Shown here piece by piece: positions 19,101 through 26,902 of a stretch of 49,960 nt of DNA. Location of the stretch: positions 1-49,960 of the forward strand of contig CAVKHV010000006.1 in assembly GCA_963656085.1 (NCBI GenBank). The letters run 5' to 3'. The translations under genes were made by a program, and so were the position numbers. How positions within the stretch are numbered: position 1 is the first letter of the stretch; each line of letters starts with the position of its first letter. The stretch comes from CAVALG01 sp963656085. Its GTDB lineage: Bacteria > Bacillota > Clostridia > Oscillospirales > Acutalibacteraceae. Below the pieces are notes generated by a model. The model made no database searches. It saw only the letters and a program-made list of their open reading frames with translations, and had not been told where the DNA came from.

Positions 19101-19591
19101 TTTCCGCAGCGGAGAAGGGAACTGCGACGCATAAATTTTTACAATATGCCGATTACGGCGCCGTAAGTAATATTGACGGCGAGATTGAAAGATTGACCGA
19201 GTGGGAATATCTGACCGATGCGGAGGCTGAGAGTATTGACCGTAATGCGGTTGACGCCTTTTTCCAAAGCCGCATATTTAAGCGCGCGCAGTCCGCGAAA
19301 TTTTGCAAAAGAGAGCAACGCTTTATTTATGCCGAATGTCAGGAAGGTGCCAAACCTTCGGATGACGATACTGTTGTTCAGGGTGCGGTCGACCTCGTAT
19401 TTGCCGAAAATGACGGTATGGTAATTGTTGATTTTAAAACTACCCGTTTGGACAATGAGGATGAATTTACAGAGAAATATCGCATTCAGCTCGATATATA
19501 CGCTAAGGCAATGGAAAGTACATTTTCGTTACCGGTTAAAGAAAAATATGTATATTCGTTCTACCTTAACAAGGCAATAAAAATATCATAA
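16097..19591 (+). CDS. addA: ATP-dependent helicase/nuclease subunit A
   Basis: The 1164-residue UvrD-like helicase and nuclease has the Q-motif region TKEQQNAIDA, Walker A AAAGSGKTAVLVER (about 22-35), motif II DEYQDVND, motif III-IV GDVKQSIYGFR, the LLYVAFTRAEEKLY motif VI, and a C-terminal RecB nuclease motif GAVDLVFAE...IVDFKTTR. It unwinds DNA 3' to 5' and cuts one strand. It overlaps addB by 20 bp, with ribosome site GGAGGAGG inside addB. Slightly shorter than the B. subtilis protein, with all core motifs intact. Confidence 0.96.
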   Translation: MGFKATKEQQNAIDASGSVLVSAAAGSGKTAVLVERVIRLLTKKDPITADRLVIVTFTAAAAAEMRSRIQMRLDAECDARPSDINLKKQRALLESAKICTIDSFCIDLLREHFGAAGVSPSFKILDSAVQDDLMYKISNEIVCEKLAADDDNFTDFLNIIGHDITVPEITGYIRAIYNKSMSMADPAGWLDSARKKYTLAIENTLWFTSLFDKTVDHITEIIPLISELSHIIESDPELTDKYGKDIKELKALTDLLSEAVNSRDYDKTRAALSEFLAIADDAFKKPSAGIKEAAANLQSEYKKIKSLQPEFKSGLDDCRRLNALAGSAVNVLCDLVGEFSARFESEMLRRDSLNFSLVEHKAYELMCRTENGKIIYTDLQKEIVGMYDEVLVDEYQDVNDLQDSLFNVISDFGKKLFVVGDVKQSIYGFRNAAPENFIAKKDEFPDYVDGATKSKILLNANFRSRRGICDYTNFVFERIMRRSVGSIEYNEDEKLNAKAAYPPCDAPDVELHLLQSDGNAEQSRKNEAAQIAEYIKNNVGNLQLYDSKLQKNRPAEYGDFTVLLRSHNTKGQVYLDEFQKCGIPANIIADSNFNDPEIKTVLSLLQVIDNPIQDIPLISVMSCPLYDLSFDEIAKIRTSDREHSMYTALIVSAENGNENAKTVLNSIARFRRFAATESVVKLIDRIYSETSALEIFSACEEGAVKRENLLMLRRFAQNYYQIDKGGLSGFLRYMEKSVTQKTEVTKGAMSGNCVRIMSMHKSKGLQFPVCILGSLSSAFNALDSRGPLVISDTEGIGLKVVDDRTGLRVNTPQRIGAITAVNRKNISEELRLLYVAFTRAEEKLYISVSANDIGKYIEKQYAELGENALKNGRPDIRAILSATCFSDLIIRGTLFHPSAGVLRSMADAPKELSSAAEEPISVVIDTPCSDEDKGEEFDDEVSEMIVDRDLSDEFKERFDFEYPYSLCVNRPSKTTVTQLLNDEAGPEFGFSSVPKCLSEDGLSAAEKGTATHKFLQYADYGAVSNIDGEIERLTEWEYLTDAEAESIDRNAVDAFFQSRIFKRAQSAKFCKREQRFIYAECQEGAKPSDDDTVVQGAVDLVFAENDGMVIVDFKTTRLDNEDEFTEKYRIQLDIYAKAMESTFSLPVKEKYVYSFYLNKAIKIS

Positions 19592-19599
19592 TGAATTGA

Positions 19600-19663
19600 A
19601 AAAATATCTCCTGCATAAATATCTACTGATGGATTTTACTATGATATTTCAGGAGGTATTTTT
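19600..19663 (+). promoter_or_regulatory. Long hairpin burying the ribosome site of the carboxypeptidase gene
   Basis: The left arm (19600-19613 plus 19617-19623, with a 3-nt bulge) pairs with 19643-19663 over about 21 base pairs, with one G-U pair. The right arm contains the Shine-Dalgarno AGGAGG (19651-19656) and ends at the base before the ATG. It could also terminate addA transcripts since the right arm ends in TATTTTT. The segment TGAATT-16 bp-CATAAATA (19592-19621) resembles a sporulation sigma promoter only loosely. Confidence 0.65.
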
Positions 19664-20902
19664 ATGCACAAATTAAAATTCGTTGCAACGCTTTTATGCA
19701 CGGTGATATTACTAAGTCCTGCGCCCTGCTTTAATGTATTCGCAGAAATGTCAGGCAGCAACAGAATAGCTACCGAATGTATGTCGGACGATCTGACCGA
19801 GCCGCTTGACAGCGTGGAAACCGCAGCCGCTGCGGACGGCGTGCTTGAACTCAGCGCACAGTCCGCAATTCTTATTGAGCAAAAGACCGGGAAAGTTTTG
19901 TTTGAAAAAAATTCTCACGAGAAATTGGCACCCGCGTCAGTGACCAAGGTTATGTCGCTGCTGCTTATATTCGAGGCTGTTGACGACGGAAAACTGTCAA
20001 TGGACACCGTCGTTACGGTAAGCGAATATGCAGCCTCAATGGGCGGTTCGCAAATATGGCTTGAACCGAATGAAAAAATGACGGTTGACGAACTTCTGCG
20101 TGCCGCGGTAATCGCCTCTGCCAATGACGCAACCGTTGCGTTGGCGGAAACTGTCAGCGGAAGTTGCGAGAATTTTGTTGCCGCTATGAACGAAAGAGCA
20201 AAGGAACTCGGCGCAAATGACTGTAATTTTGTTAATCCTACGGGATTGGATGCCGAGGGGCATTTTATGTCGGCAAACGATATTGCCTTAATTTCTGCGG
20301 AATTGATAAAGCACGAAAAAATCAAGGATTATTCGACCGTATGGATGGATACGCTGCGTGACGGAAAAACGGAACTTGTTAATACAAATAAACTTGTAAA
20401 ATTCTATGACGGCGCTACAGGACTTAAAACAGGAACCACATCCGCTGCCGGGTGCTGCCTTTCCGCCAGTGCGGAAAGGCAGGGGCTTTCGGTTATAGCG
20501 GTTGTTATGAAAGCACCGACAAGTAAAGAGCGTTTCGCAGATGCGCGCAAACTTCTGGATTATGCGTCTGCCAATTTCAGTTTTAAAGAGGTTAAAGCAG
20601 AAAAAGCCAATCTCAAAAATGTCAGGGTGAAAAGCGGTATCGGCGATTTTGTTGCGGCGATCCCCGAAAAGTCCGTTTCGATTTTAATTAAGAAAGGTAC
20701 TGACGAAAAACTCTCGCAAGAGGTTGATTTAAGTAAGGAACTGACAGCGCCTGTCAAAAAAGGCGACAGGGTAGGGGTGTGTAAAATAAAATACGACGGT
20801 GAGGTAATCGGTGAAATTAACATAACAGCCGACCGAAACATTGAAAAACTGAACTTCCCGTCGGCACTGAAACTGATACTTCGTGCATTTGCCTGCTCTT
20901 GA
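19664..20902 (+). CDS. D-alanyl-D-alanine carboxypeptidase (DacF/PBP5 family)
   Basis: A 412-residue secreted serine peptidase that trims the terminal D-Ala of peptidoglycan stem peptides. A signal peptide spans about residues 1-27 (basic MHKLK, hydrophobic core, FAE cleavage region). The penicillin-binding motifs are all present: SVTK (SxxK with nucleophile serine), SAND (SxN) and KTGTT (KTG). The C-terminal PBP5-type beta domain follows (about 290-385), and the last residues (LKLILRAFACS) could form the amphipathic membrane anchor. It is 72 bp after addA behind a hairpin. Whether it is a vegetative DacA type or a sporulation DacF/DacB type cannot be settled by sequence alone. Confidence 0.92.
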   Translation: MHKLKFVATLLCTVILLSPAPCFNVFAEMSGSNRIATECMSDDLTEPLDSVETAAAADGVLELSAQSAILIEQKTGKVLFEKNSHEKLAPASVTKVMSLLLIFEAVDDGKLSMDTVVTVSEYAASMGGSQIWLEPNEKMTVDELLRAAVIASANDATVALAETVSGSCENFVAAMNERAKELGANDCNFVNPTGLDAEGHFMSANDIALISAELIKHEKIKDYSTVWMDTLRDGKTELVNTNKLVKFYDGATGLKTGTTSAAGCCLSASAERQGLSVIAVVMKAPTSKERFADARKLLDYASANFSFKEVKAEKANLKNVRVKSGIGDFVAAIPEKSVSILIKKGTDEKLSQEVDLSKELTAPVKKGDRVGVCKIKYDGEVIGEINITADRNIEKLNFPSALKLILRAFACS

Positions 20903-20985
20903 ATGCATTAGTCGCAATGTGTTCGAATTAACGATGGTTTAAGCGTTAAAAATAACACTTTTTTTAAAAAACCTTAAAAAATTAA

Positions 20986-21014
20986 TTGAAAAATTTGTTG
21001 TAATATAGTAATAT
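20986..21014 (+). promoter_or_regulatory. Sigma-A promoter of pgi
   Basis: TTGAAA (20986-20991), 17 bp, TAATAT (21009-21014). The start codon lies 39 bp beyond the -10 box, with a strong ribosome site AAGGAGG in between. The upstream part of the gap (20903-20985) is AT-rich with A and T runs and holds no gene. Confidence 0.75.
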
Positions 21015-21052
21015 TATTATAAAGACAAATTCAAGGAGGATGTTCATAGACT

Positions 21053-22393
21053 ATGTCGTTGAAATTTAACAGCGGTTATGCCGAAACTTTTGTTTCCGAG
21101 GATGAATTAAAGGGAATGAAATGCCTTGTAGGCGAAGTGCATAATCAATTAGAAAAAAGGACCGGACTCGGAAACGATTTTTTGGGTTGGCTTGATCTTC
21201 CCGTTAATTACGATAAAGAAGAGTTCGCAAGAATAAAAAAGGCGGCTGCTAAAATCGCAGGCGACACCGATGTTTTTATCGCTATCGGTATCGGCGGTTC
21301 ATATCTCGGCGCTAAGGCAGCGATAGATTTTATTAAATCGCCTTTATATAACAATTTGCCGGGCAAAAAGACACCGGATATTTATTTCATAGGTAACAGT
21401 ATAAGCGGAAGCGCAATGAGTGATCTTTTGAAAATCTGCGAAGGAAAACGTATATCTCTTAACGTTATTTCAAAATCCGGTACGACAACCGAACCAGCCG
21501 TTGCTTTCCGAATTTTGCGCGAATATCTTGAAAACAGTGTCGGTAAAGAAGAAGCAAAGCATAGAATTTACTGCACAACCGATAAAGCGCGCGGCACCCT
21601 TAAAGAACTTGCGGATAAGGAAGGATACGAAACCTTTGTGGTTCCGGATGATGTCGGTGGCAGATATTCTGTTCTTACGGCGGTCGGTCTTCTCCCGATA
21701 GCTGTAAGCGGTGCGGATATTGACGCTCTTATGGCAGGTGCCGCTAAAGCAAGGGAAGAATATTCAGAACCCGATCTTATGAAAAACCCGTGCTATCAGT
21801 ACGCGGCATTAAGAAATATTTTCTATAACAAGGGCAAAGCGATAGAACTGCTCGTAAGTTATGAGCCGAGATTTACAATGATGGCAGAGTGGTTCAAACA
21901 ATTATACGGCGAGAGTGAAGGGAAGGATAACAAGGGCATTTTCCCGGCAGCCGTTACTTTCACTACTGATCTCCATTCAATGGGTCAGTATATTCAGGAC
22001 GGTAGGCGCCATCTGTTTGAAACCGTGGTTACAATCGGCGATTGCGGCGAGGATATTACAATTAAGGAAGATACCGTAAACGGCGACGGGCTTAACTTCA
22101 TTGCCGGCAAAACTATGTCGTATGTAAACAAAAAGGCATTTGAAGCGACAGTTCTTGCCCATACAGACGGCGGAGTGCCTAACCTCGTAATAGGACTTGA
22201 CAAGGCAGATGAAGAGGATCTCGGAAGATTGATCTATTTCTTTGAAAAGGCGTGCGCCGTATCGGGATATTTGCTCGGCGTCAATCCGTTCAATCAGCCC
22301 GGCGTTGAAAGTTATAAAAAGAATATGTTTGCTATGCTCGGTAAACCCGGCTATGAATCACAGAAAGCAGAACTTGAAGCACGTATAAAATAA
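21053..22393 (+). CDS. pgi: Glucose-6-phosphate isomerase
   Basis: A 446-residue glycolytic enzyme interconverting glucose-6-phosphate and fructose-6-phosphate. Conserved elements: GIGGSYLGAKAA for substrate binding, VISKSGTTTEPAVAFR for phosphate binding, GGRYSVLTAVGLLP (the family signature), QYIQDGRRHLFET, and NPFNQPGVESYKKNMF with the catalytic region near the C-terminus. Length matches the short Firmicutes type. It has its own promoter and sits alone in front of a small P-loop gene. Confidence 0.97.
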   Translation: MSLKFNSGYAETFVSEDELKGMKCLVGEVHNQLEKRTGLGNDFLGWLDLPVNYDKEEFARIKKAAAKIAGDTDVFIAIGIGGSYLGAKAAIDFIKSPLYNNLPGKKTPDIYFIGNSISGSAMSDLLKICEGKRISLNVISKSGTTTEPAVAFRILREYLENSVGKEEAKHRIYCTTDKARGTLKELADKEGYETFVVPDDVGGRYSVLTAVGLLPIAVSGADIDALMAGAAKAREEYSEPDLMKNPCYQYAALRNIFYNKGKAIELLVSYEPRFTMMAEWFKQLYGESEGKDNKGIFPAAVTFTTDLHSMGQYIQDGRRHLFETVVTIGDCGEDITIKEDTVNGDGLNFIAGKTMSYVNKKAFEATVLAHTDGGVPNLVIGLDKADEEDLGRLIYFFEKACAVSGYLLGVNPFNQPGVESYKKNMFAMLGKPGYESQKAELEARIK

Positions 22394-22439
22394 TTGTGAA
22401 ATATGCGGCTGCGGCTGCTAATATAAAGGAGCGATATTT

Positions 22440-22856
22440 ATGGTAAAACTCATTATCGGAAAAAAAGGCTCAGGCAAGACAAAAAAATTGATTGACGCTG
22501 TAACAGCCGCTCAGTCAAAATCAACCGGCAATGTTGTTTGTGTTGAAAAAGGTCCTGCACTTACCTATGATATTCATAACAGTGTCCGCCTTATAAACAC
22601 AGAGGATTATAACATAGCGGGCTACGATATGTTCTACGGTCTTTTGGCGGGCGTTTGCGCCAGCAACTTTGATGTTACCGATGTATTTGTTGACGCTACG
22701 TTGAGAATCGGTACAAGGGATTATGCAGCGCTTACAGAATTTATAAAAAAGGTTGTTTCGCTTGCAAAGGAAAGCCACACTGAATTCACTTTCACAATTT
22801 CGTGTGATGAATCCGAGCTTCCTGCCGAAATCTTTGAGTATGCGGTAAAAGCATAA
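22440..22856 (+). CDS. Small P-loop protein, function unknown
   Basis: A 138-residue protein with an N-terminal Walker A sequence, KLIIGKKGSGKTKKLID. The rest has an alternating hydrophobic pattern compatible with a compact alpha/beta ATP-binding fold, and acidic residues after hydrophobic strands (DVFVDATLRIG) that could act as a Walker B. No family name is certain. It has a clear ribosome site AAAGGAG and follows pgi by 46 bp, so it may be co-transcribed with it. A bidirectional terminator follows. Confidence 0.75.
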   Translation: MVKLIIGKKGSGKTKKLIDAVTAAQSKSTGNVVCVEKGPALTYDIHNSVRLINTEDYNIAGYDMFYGLLAGVCASNFDVTDVFVDATLRIGTRDYAALTEFIKKVVSLAKESHTEFTFTISCDESELPAEIFEYAVKA

Positions 22857-22873
22857 AATATTTTGCACTGATA

Positions 22874-22904
22874 AAAGGACCGTATCATTATGATGCGGTC
22901 CTTT
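22874..22904. terminator. Bidirectional terminator between convergent genes
   Basis: AAAGGACCGTATCAT and ATGATGCGGTCCTTT form a near-perfect stem of up to about 15 bp, with A-run on one side and T-run on the other. It separates the plus-strand P-loop gene from the minus-strand glycosylase gene and serves both. Confidence 0.85.
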
Positions 22905-22921
22905 AACTGTAAATATCGGCG

Positions 22922-23761
22922 TTATATATCAAGTTTTGTTTGTCTTGCATACTGAAATATAAATTGCTGCGCTATTCCGGCGTATGGTTTGGCACATTCG
23001 GGGAGTTCGCCGCCGAACAGTTTTGCCATTGCCCGCTTTATCCAAACATCCTGCGGAAAAGCGTCGATTTTTCCAAAGCCGAACAGCAGCGCACAATCCG
23101 CTACCTTTGGTCCGACGCCGGTTATTTTCATCAGTTCACGTTCCGCGGTTTCGGTGGGTAATTTGTCAATCATATTAAAATCCACCGTACCGTCAACCAC
23201 CTTTTTCGCGGCGTCAATTATATATTTTGCTCTAAAACCGCTGCGTATACAGGCAAGGTCTTCGGGATGTAATACAGCCAGTTTTTCGGCGGATGGAAAT
23301 GTATATCCGTGTTCGGTTTCATCACCGAAATTCTCGCATAACCGTTCAATAATGCCTTTTATACGCGGTATGTTGTTGTTTTGCGATATAATAAACGAAC
23401 AAAGTGTTTCCCATTTTGGCTGACGCAGAACGCGTATCCCGCCGTAAACGTCGATTGCTTTGCCCATTATCGGGTCGCGCGCGAGTTCAGCTGAAATTTC
23501 GCCGTAATCACGACCTAAGTCAAAATACGGGAACCAAAAGGAATAAAATTCATCTTCGGTAATGCCGTATAAACGAAAACTTTTGTTATCGGTTTGTCTG
23601 GCGCAGACGTATTTACCGTCGGCAATGCAATGCCATCCGTCGTTTTCTTCCCAGCGAAATGCCTGCCCACAGTCGAGAGTATCCTTTAACGAAAAGTTTT
23701 CAAGCCCGGATATTTCAATGTAATCCTTCAATTTCTTTGCCGATACTTTATTTTTGTTCAA
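22922..23761 (-). CDS. ogg: 8-oxoguanine DNA glycosylase/AP lyase (OGG1 type)
   Basis: A 279-residue base-excision enzyme. The N-terminal LKDTLDCGQAFRW is the OGG1-family motif for substrate recognition. The helix-hairpin-helix GPD region reads ITGVGPKVADCALLFGF and then FPQDVWIKR: the lysine of PKVADC corresponds to catalytic K249 of human OGG1 and the aspartate of QDV to D268. I prefer the TTG start at 23761, which has GGTGAT 5-7 nt upstream; an ATG at 23809 would add 16 residues but lies upstream of the predicted transcript start, an extended -10 box at 23778-23786. The role is repair of oxidised guanine. Confidence 0.9.
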   Translation of the reverse strand: MNKNKVSAKKLKDYIEISGLENFSLKDTLDCGQAFRWEENDGWHCIADGKYVCARQTDNKSFRLYGITEDEFYSFWFPYFDLGRDYGEISAELARDPIMGKAIDVYGGIRVLRQPKWETLCSFIISQNNNIPRIKGIIERLCENFGDETEHGYTFPSAEKLAVLHPEDLACIRSGFRAKYIIDAAKKVVDGTVDFNMIDKLPTETAERELMKITGVGPKVADCALLFGFGKIDAFPQDVWIKRAMAKLFGGELPECAKPYAGIAQQFIFQYARQTKLDI

Positions 23762-23777
23762 TTTTATCACCAAAAGA

Positions 23778-23786
23778 ATTATATCA
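23778..23786 (-). promoter_or_regulatory. Extended -10 promoter of ogg
   Basis: On the minus strand the sequence reads TGATATAAT, an extended -10 motif. The -35 region is poor. It places the transcript start about 10 nt before the TTG codon at 23761. Confidence 0.5.
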
Positions 23787-23842
23787 TATTCTGTCGAAAA
23801 AATCTGCATTTATAATCAAAATTTATTAACGGAAGTGAAAAT

Positions 23843-24499
23843 GTGAAAGAAGATATTTGTTCAATACCGGTAAGTGAGGTTTTCGGTAAAAAAAGCGGCT
23901 GCCCCATATGTGAATTGCAAAGAATTATTGAAAATAATGCTATCGAATTTACATTGGGCGACTCTAAAATGCAGCCGCATATACGCATGCAAACCAACGA
24001 AAGGGGCTTCTGCCGCAAACATTTTTCGGATTTACTGAACACTCGAAGATTTACCGAACTGGGAATAATTCTTGAAAGCCGGCTGGCAATGATGGCGGAA
24101 ATGGGTCAAAAAGACCTCGCGGAATATATAACGGCACAAAGCGGCGCCTGTTTTATATGCGATACTGTTCGCAGCAATATGAATATACTGCTGCGTGAAA
24201 TGTTTTATCTCTATGAAACCGAACCGGAATTCAGAAAACTTTTTTCCGAACAAGAGCATTTTTGCTGTGAACATTTTTCACTGCTTTGCCGCAAAGAGAA
24301 TAAAAAATATCTAAAAAGGCACTATAAAGATATGACGGCGGATATTTATAAAACAGCGCTTAATGATATTAAAATACTCCATAATGACGTCAACTATTTC
24401 AACTCTATGTATGATTACAGAAATTCAACTTCAACTGATTTTAAGGGCACCGAAAATGTTGTTGAAGAGATATTTAAGTTTTTTAACGGCGCTTTATAG
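23843..24499 (+). CDS. DUF6062-like Cys/His protein
   Basis: A 218-residue soluble protein started by GTG with GGAAG upstream. It holds two similar metal-binding-like units: C20-x2-C23 with C57-x2-H60, and C103-x2-C106 with C141-x2-H144. The spacing between the paired motifs is nearly identical (33 and 34 residues), which indicates an internal duplication. It resembles the DUF6062 family of Firmicutes, whose function I do not know. Zinc or iron-sulfur binding is inferred from the Cys/His pattern only. It is transcribed divergently from ogg and stands alone. Confidence 0.75.
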   Translation: MKEDICSIPVSEVFGKKSGCPICELQRIIENNAIEFTLGDSKMQPHIRMQTNERGFCRKHFSDLLNTRRFTELGIILESRLAMMAEMGQKDLAEYITAQSGACFICDTVRSNMNILLREMFYLYETEPEFRKLFSEQEHFCCEHFSLLCRKENKKYLKRHYKDMTADIYKTALNDIKILHNDVNYFNSMYDYRNSTSTDFKGTENVVEEIFKFFNGAL

Positions 24500-24639
24500 T
24501 TTTCAACATTTATGTTGACATAATATTATGAATTATGTAAATTTTAAGTTATTAACACTTGAAACAGCGGGGGTTATTCAACTTTTCCACAAAGTTATCA
24601 ACATTTTTTATGTAAACCGCGGCGGAATAATGTGGATAA
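24500..24639. promoter_or_regulatory. DnaA-box-like cluster and promoter region upstream of the M16 peptidase
   Basis: The gap 24500-24675 holds a perfect DnaA box on the minus strand (TGTGGATAA, 24631-24639) and two one-mismatch boxes on the plus strand, TTTTCCACA (24583-24591) and TTATCAACA (24595-24603), plus a two-mismatch TTTTCAACA (24500-24508). A palindrome TCAACAT-TT-ATGTTGA (24503-24518) overlaps a -35 TTGACA (24515-24520); a weak -10 TAAATT follows after 17 bp. It may be a DnaA-responsive promoter. Confidence 0.5.
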
Positions 24640-24675
24640 CTTCTTCTTAAAAAATATAAAAAGGGTGTTGCGTTT

Positions 24676-25941
24676 TTGGAACTAATCACACTTGAAAACG
24701 GGGTCAGGGTGGCGTTAAATTATCTTGATTTTGCAAAAAGTGCTGCGGTAAGCGTATATGTAAAATCGGGTAATGTTAACGAAGATAGGTCAACAATGGG
24801 TATGTCGCATTTTATTGAGCATATGGTGTTTCGCGGAACCGAATCGCTCACACAGCGCGAAATATATGAAAAAAGCGATTTAATGGGCGGCGGTTTGAAT
24901 GCCTTTACAACAAAGGAGTATACATGCTTCTATTCACGCGTGCTTGATTACCACGCCCCCGAAATCTTGGGTATAATATGCGATATGATAACCATGCCGT
25001 CATTAAAGACCGACGATATATCTTCAGAGCAGGGTGTGGTTATTGAAGAAATAGGTATGTATGAGGACTCGCCTGAGGATCTGTGCGTTGATTTGCAGAA
25101 TGAAACCGCATGGGAAGGTTCGCCGCTTTCATACAATATTTTGGGTACGCGTGAATCTGTTAAAAGTTTTACCGCCGAAAGCGTAAAAAGTTTTATGAAA
25201 CAGTTTTACACTGCCGACAGGATAGTTGTATCCGTAAGCGGAAAATTTAATTCGGATTTGATCCTGAAAACCGTATGTGATAAATTATCGCACCTCGGGG
25301 TTTCAATTAATGAAGGTGAGAAATGCAATTTTGATTTTCACGGCGGAATCAGCCTTTGCAAAAAAGATGTGGAACAGACGCATATTTCTTATGCGTTTCG
25401 CGGATTGCCATTAAACGACGCAAGACGCTATGCTGCTGCGATGTTTTCGTCAATATTGGGCGCTAACTCATCTTCTCCGCTCAACCTCAGAATTCGCGAG
25501 GAAATGGGCATTGCGTACTCGGTATACTCCTTTCATACAGCCTATGTTTCTGCCGGCATATTCGGAATAGGCGGGGCTGTAAATTCCGTAAATCAAGGCT
25601 CATTTATTAAAGAAAGCCTTGAAATTTTAAACTCAATCCGAAATAATATCGACAACGATGTTTTGCTGCGTTGCAAAGAACAGGCGAAAGCGGCGTTTGT
25701 TATGAGTTCGGACAGTATTGACGGCTTGGCTGCTTCCGTCGGCCGTCAGTTGGTTTTAACAGGCGATTATTTAACGGCGGAACGGATAGTTTCATTGATT
25801 GACAAGGTAACTTTAGAGGACGTTTATAATGCCGCCAAGATTATAACCGACCCCGGCAATATCGCTGTAAGCGTCGTCGGCAATACCGAGAATCACGAAT
25901 TCTACGGCGAACTGTTTGAAAACTTTAAAACATTGAAATGA
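24676..25941 (+). CDS. M16 family zinc metallopeptidase
   Basis: A 421-residue processing-peptidase-like protein. The inverted zinc motif HFIEH (residues 45-49) has its third ligand in the EEIGMYED segment (E124/E125), about 76 residues on, as in the M16 family. GGGLNAFTTKEYTCFY is another family motif. The C-terminal non-catalytic half (about 165-421) contains the typical RxLREExGIAYSVYS-like segment (LRIREEMGIAYSVYS). The start is a TTG codon at 24676, justified by the family-like N-terminus and AAAAGGG upstream. Substrate unknown; in B. subtilis MlpA affects exoprotease levels. Confidence 0.92.
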   Translation: MELITLENGVRVALNYLDFAKSAAVSVYVKSGNVNEDRSTMGMSHFIEHMVFRGTESLTQREIYEKSDLMGGGLNAFTTKEYTCFYSRVLDYHAPEILGIICDMITMPSLKTDDISSEQGVVIEEIGMYEDSPEDLCVDLQNETAWEGSPLSYNILGTRESVKSFTAESVKSFMKQFYTADRIVVSVSGKFNSDLILKTVCDKLSHLGVSINEGEKCNFDFHGGISLCKKDVEQTHISYAFRGLPLNDARRYAAAMFSSILGANSSSPLNLRIREEMGIAYSVYSFHTAYVSAGIFGIGGAVNSVNQGSFIKESLEILNSIRNNIDNDVLLRCKEQAKAAFVMSSDSIDGLAASVGRQLVLTGDYLTAERIVSLIDKVTLEDVYNAAKIITDPGNIAVSVVGNTENHEFYGELFENFKTLK

Positions 25942-25951
25942 ATAAGCATAT

Positions 25952-25990
25952 AAAAATGCGTTGTACCTTAAATAGGTGCAGCGCATTTTT
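25952..25990. terminator. Bidirectional terminator between the M16 gene and galU
   Basis: AAAAATGCGTTGTACCT (25952-25968) pairs with AGGTGCAGCGCATTTTT (25974-25990) with small internal mismatches, flanked by A-run and T-run. It ends both the plus-strand M16 gene and the minus-strand operon ending in galU. Confidence 0.85.
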
Positions 25991-26010
25991 ATGTAAAAAT
26001 ATTAATTGTT

Positions 26011-26883
26011 TCAGAGTATGTTTTTTGTCAGATCGGCAAGATACTCTTTTAATTCAGCTCCGACTTGCGGGTGGGTGAGACCGACTTCGATATTCGCTTT
26101 TAAAATGCCTAATTTATTTCCGATGTCATACCGCGTCCCATCAAAATCTACGCCGATAAACCCGTCTTTTCTTGCTATGGTCTTCATTGCGTCGGTTAAT
26201 TGCAGTTCTTCGCCGTATCCTTTTGGCGTGTTTTCAAGAACCGGGAAAATATCCGGCGTGAGCAGGCATCTGCCGAGAATTGAAAAAAGCGAAAAAATTT
26301 GGTCTTTATCGGGTTTTTCGACCATATCGCTGATCTTGTGGTAATTGCCGTCGCTTTCATCAATTTTCATTGAACAATATTTGGATATCAGCTCTTTGGG
26401 AACCTGCTTTATACCTGCAACACATTTTCCGAATTTTTCGTATGCTGTTATTAATTGTTTTGTTACCGGCGTTTCGGAAATTATTACATCGTCGCCGTAT
26501 AAAACAGCAAACGGCTCATTACCGACAAATTCTTTCGCACATAGCACCGCGTGACCTAAGCCGCCCGCGTATTTCTGCCGTAAAAAATAAATGTTGGCAA
26601 GATTTGAAATTCTATTTACTTCTTGCTCTAATTCGGGGTCGTTTTTTTGTGCAAGTATTGTTTCAAGTTCAACCGAACGGTCAAAATAATCTTCTATTGC
26701 CGATTTGCCCCTGTTTGTAATTATCAGTATATCGGTTATTCCGGAAGCAACCGCTTCCTCAACAATGTACTGAATTGCCGGTTTATCAACAATAGGCAGC
26801 ATTTCTTTCGGCACGGATTTTGTAATCGGTAAGGTTCGCGTCCCAAAACCTGCCGCGGGTATAACAGCTTTTTTAATTTTCAT
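26011..26883 (-). CDS. galU: UTP-glucose-1-phosphate uridylyltransferase
   Basis: The 290-residue enzyme makes UDP-glucose for cell-envelope glycans. The N-terminus KKAVIPAAGFGTRTLP with the catalytic loop TKSVPKEMLP is diagnostic, followed by KPAIQYIVEEAV and the sugar-binding EKPDKDQI region. I use the ATG at 26883 (MKIKKAV), which has AAGGAG 8 nt upstream, instead of a GTG two codons earlier. It is the last gene of a minus-strand operon and is followed by a terminator. Confidence 0.96.
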   Translation of the reverse strand: MKIKKAVIPAAGFGTRTLPITKSVPKEMLPIVDKPAIQYIVEEAVASGITDILIITNRGKSAIEDYFDRSVELETILAQKNDPELEQEVNRISNLANIYFLRQKYAGGLGHAVLCAKEFVGNEPFAVLYGDDVIISETPVTKQLITAYEKFGKCVAGIKQVPKELISKYCSMKIDESDGNYHKISDMVEKPDKDQIFSLFSILGRCLLTPDIFPVLENTPKGYGEELQLTDAMKTIARKDGFIGVDFDGTRYDIGNKLGILKANIEVGLTHPQVGAELKEYLADLTKNIL

Positions 26884-26902
26884 ACGCACACTCCTTGTAA
26901 AT

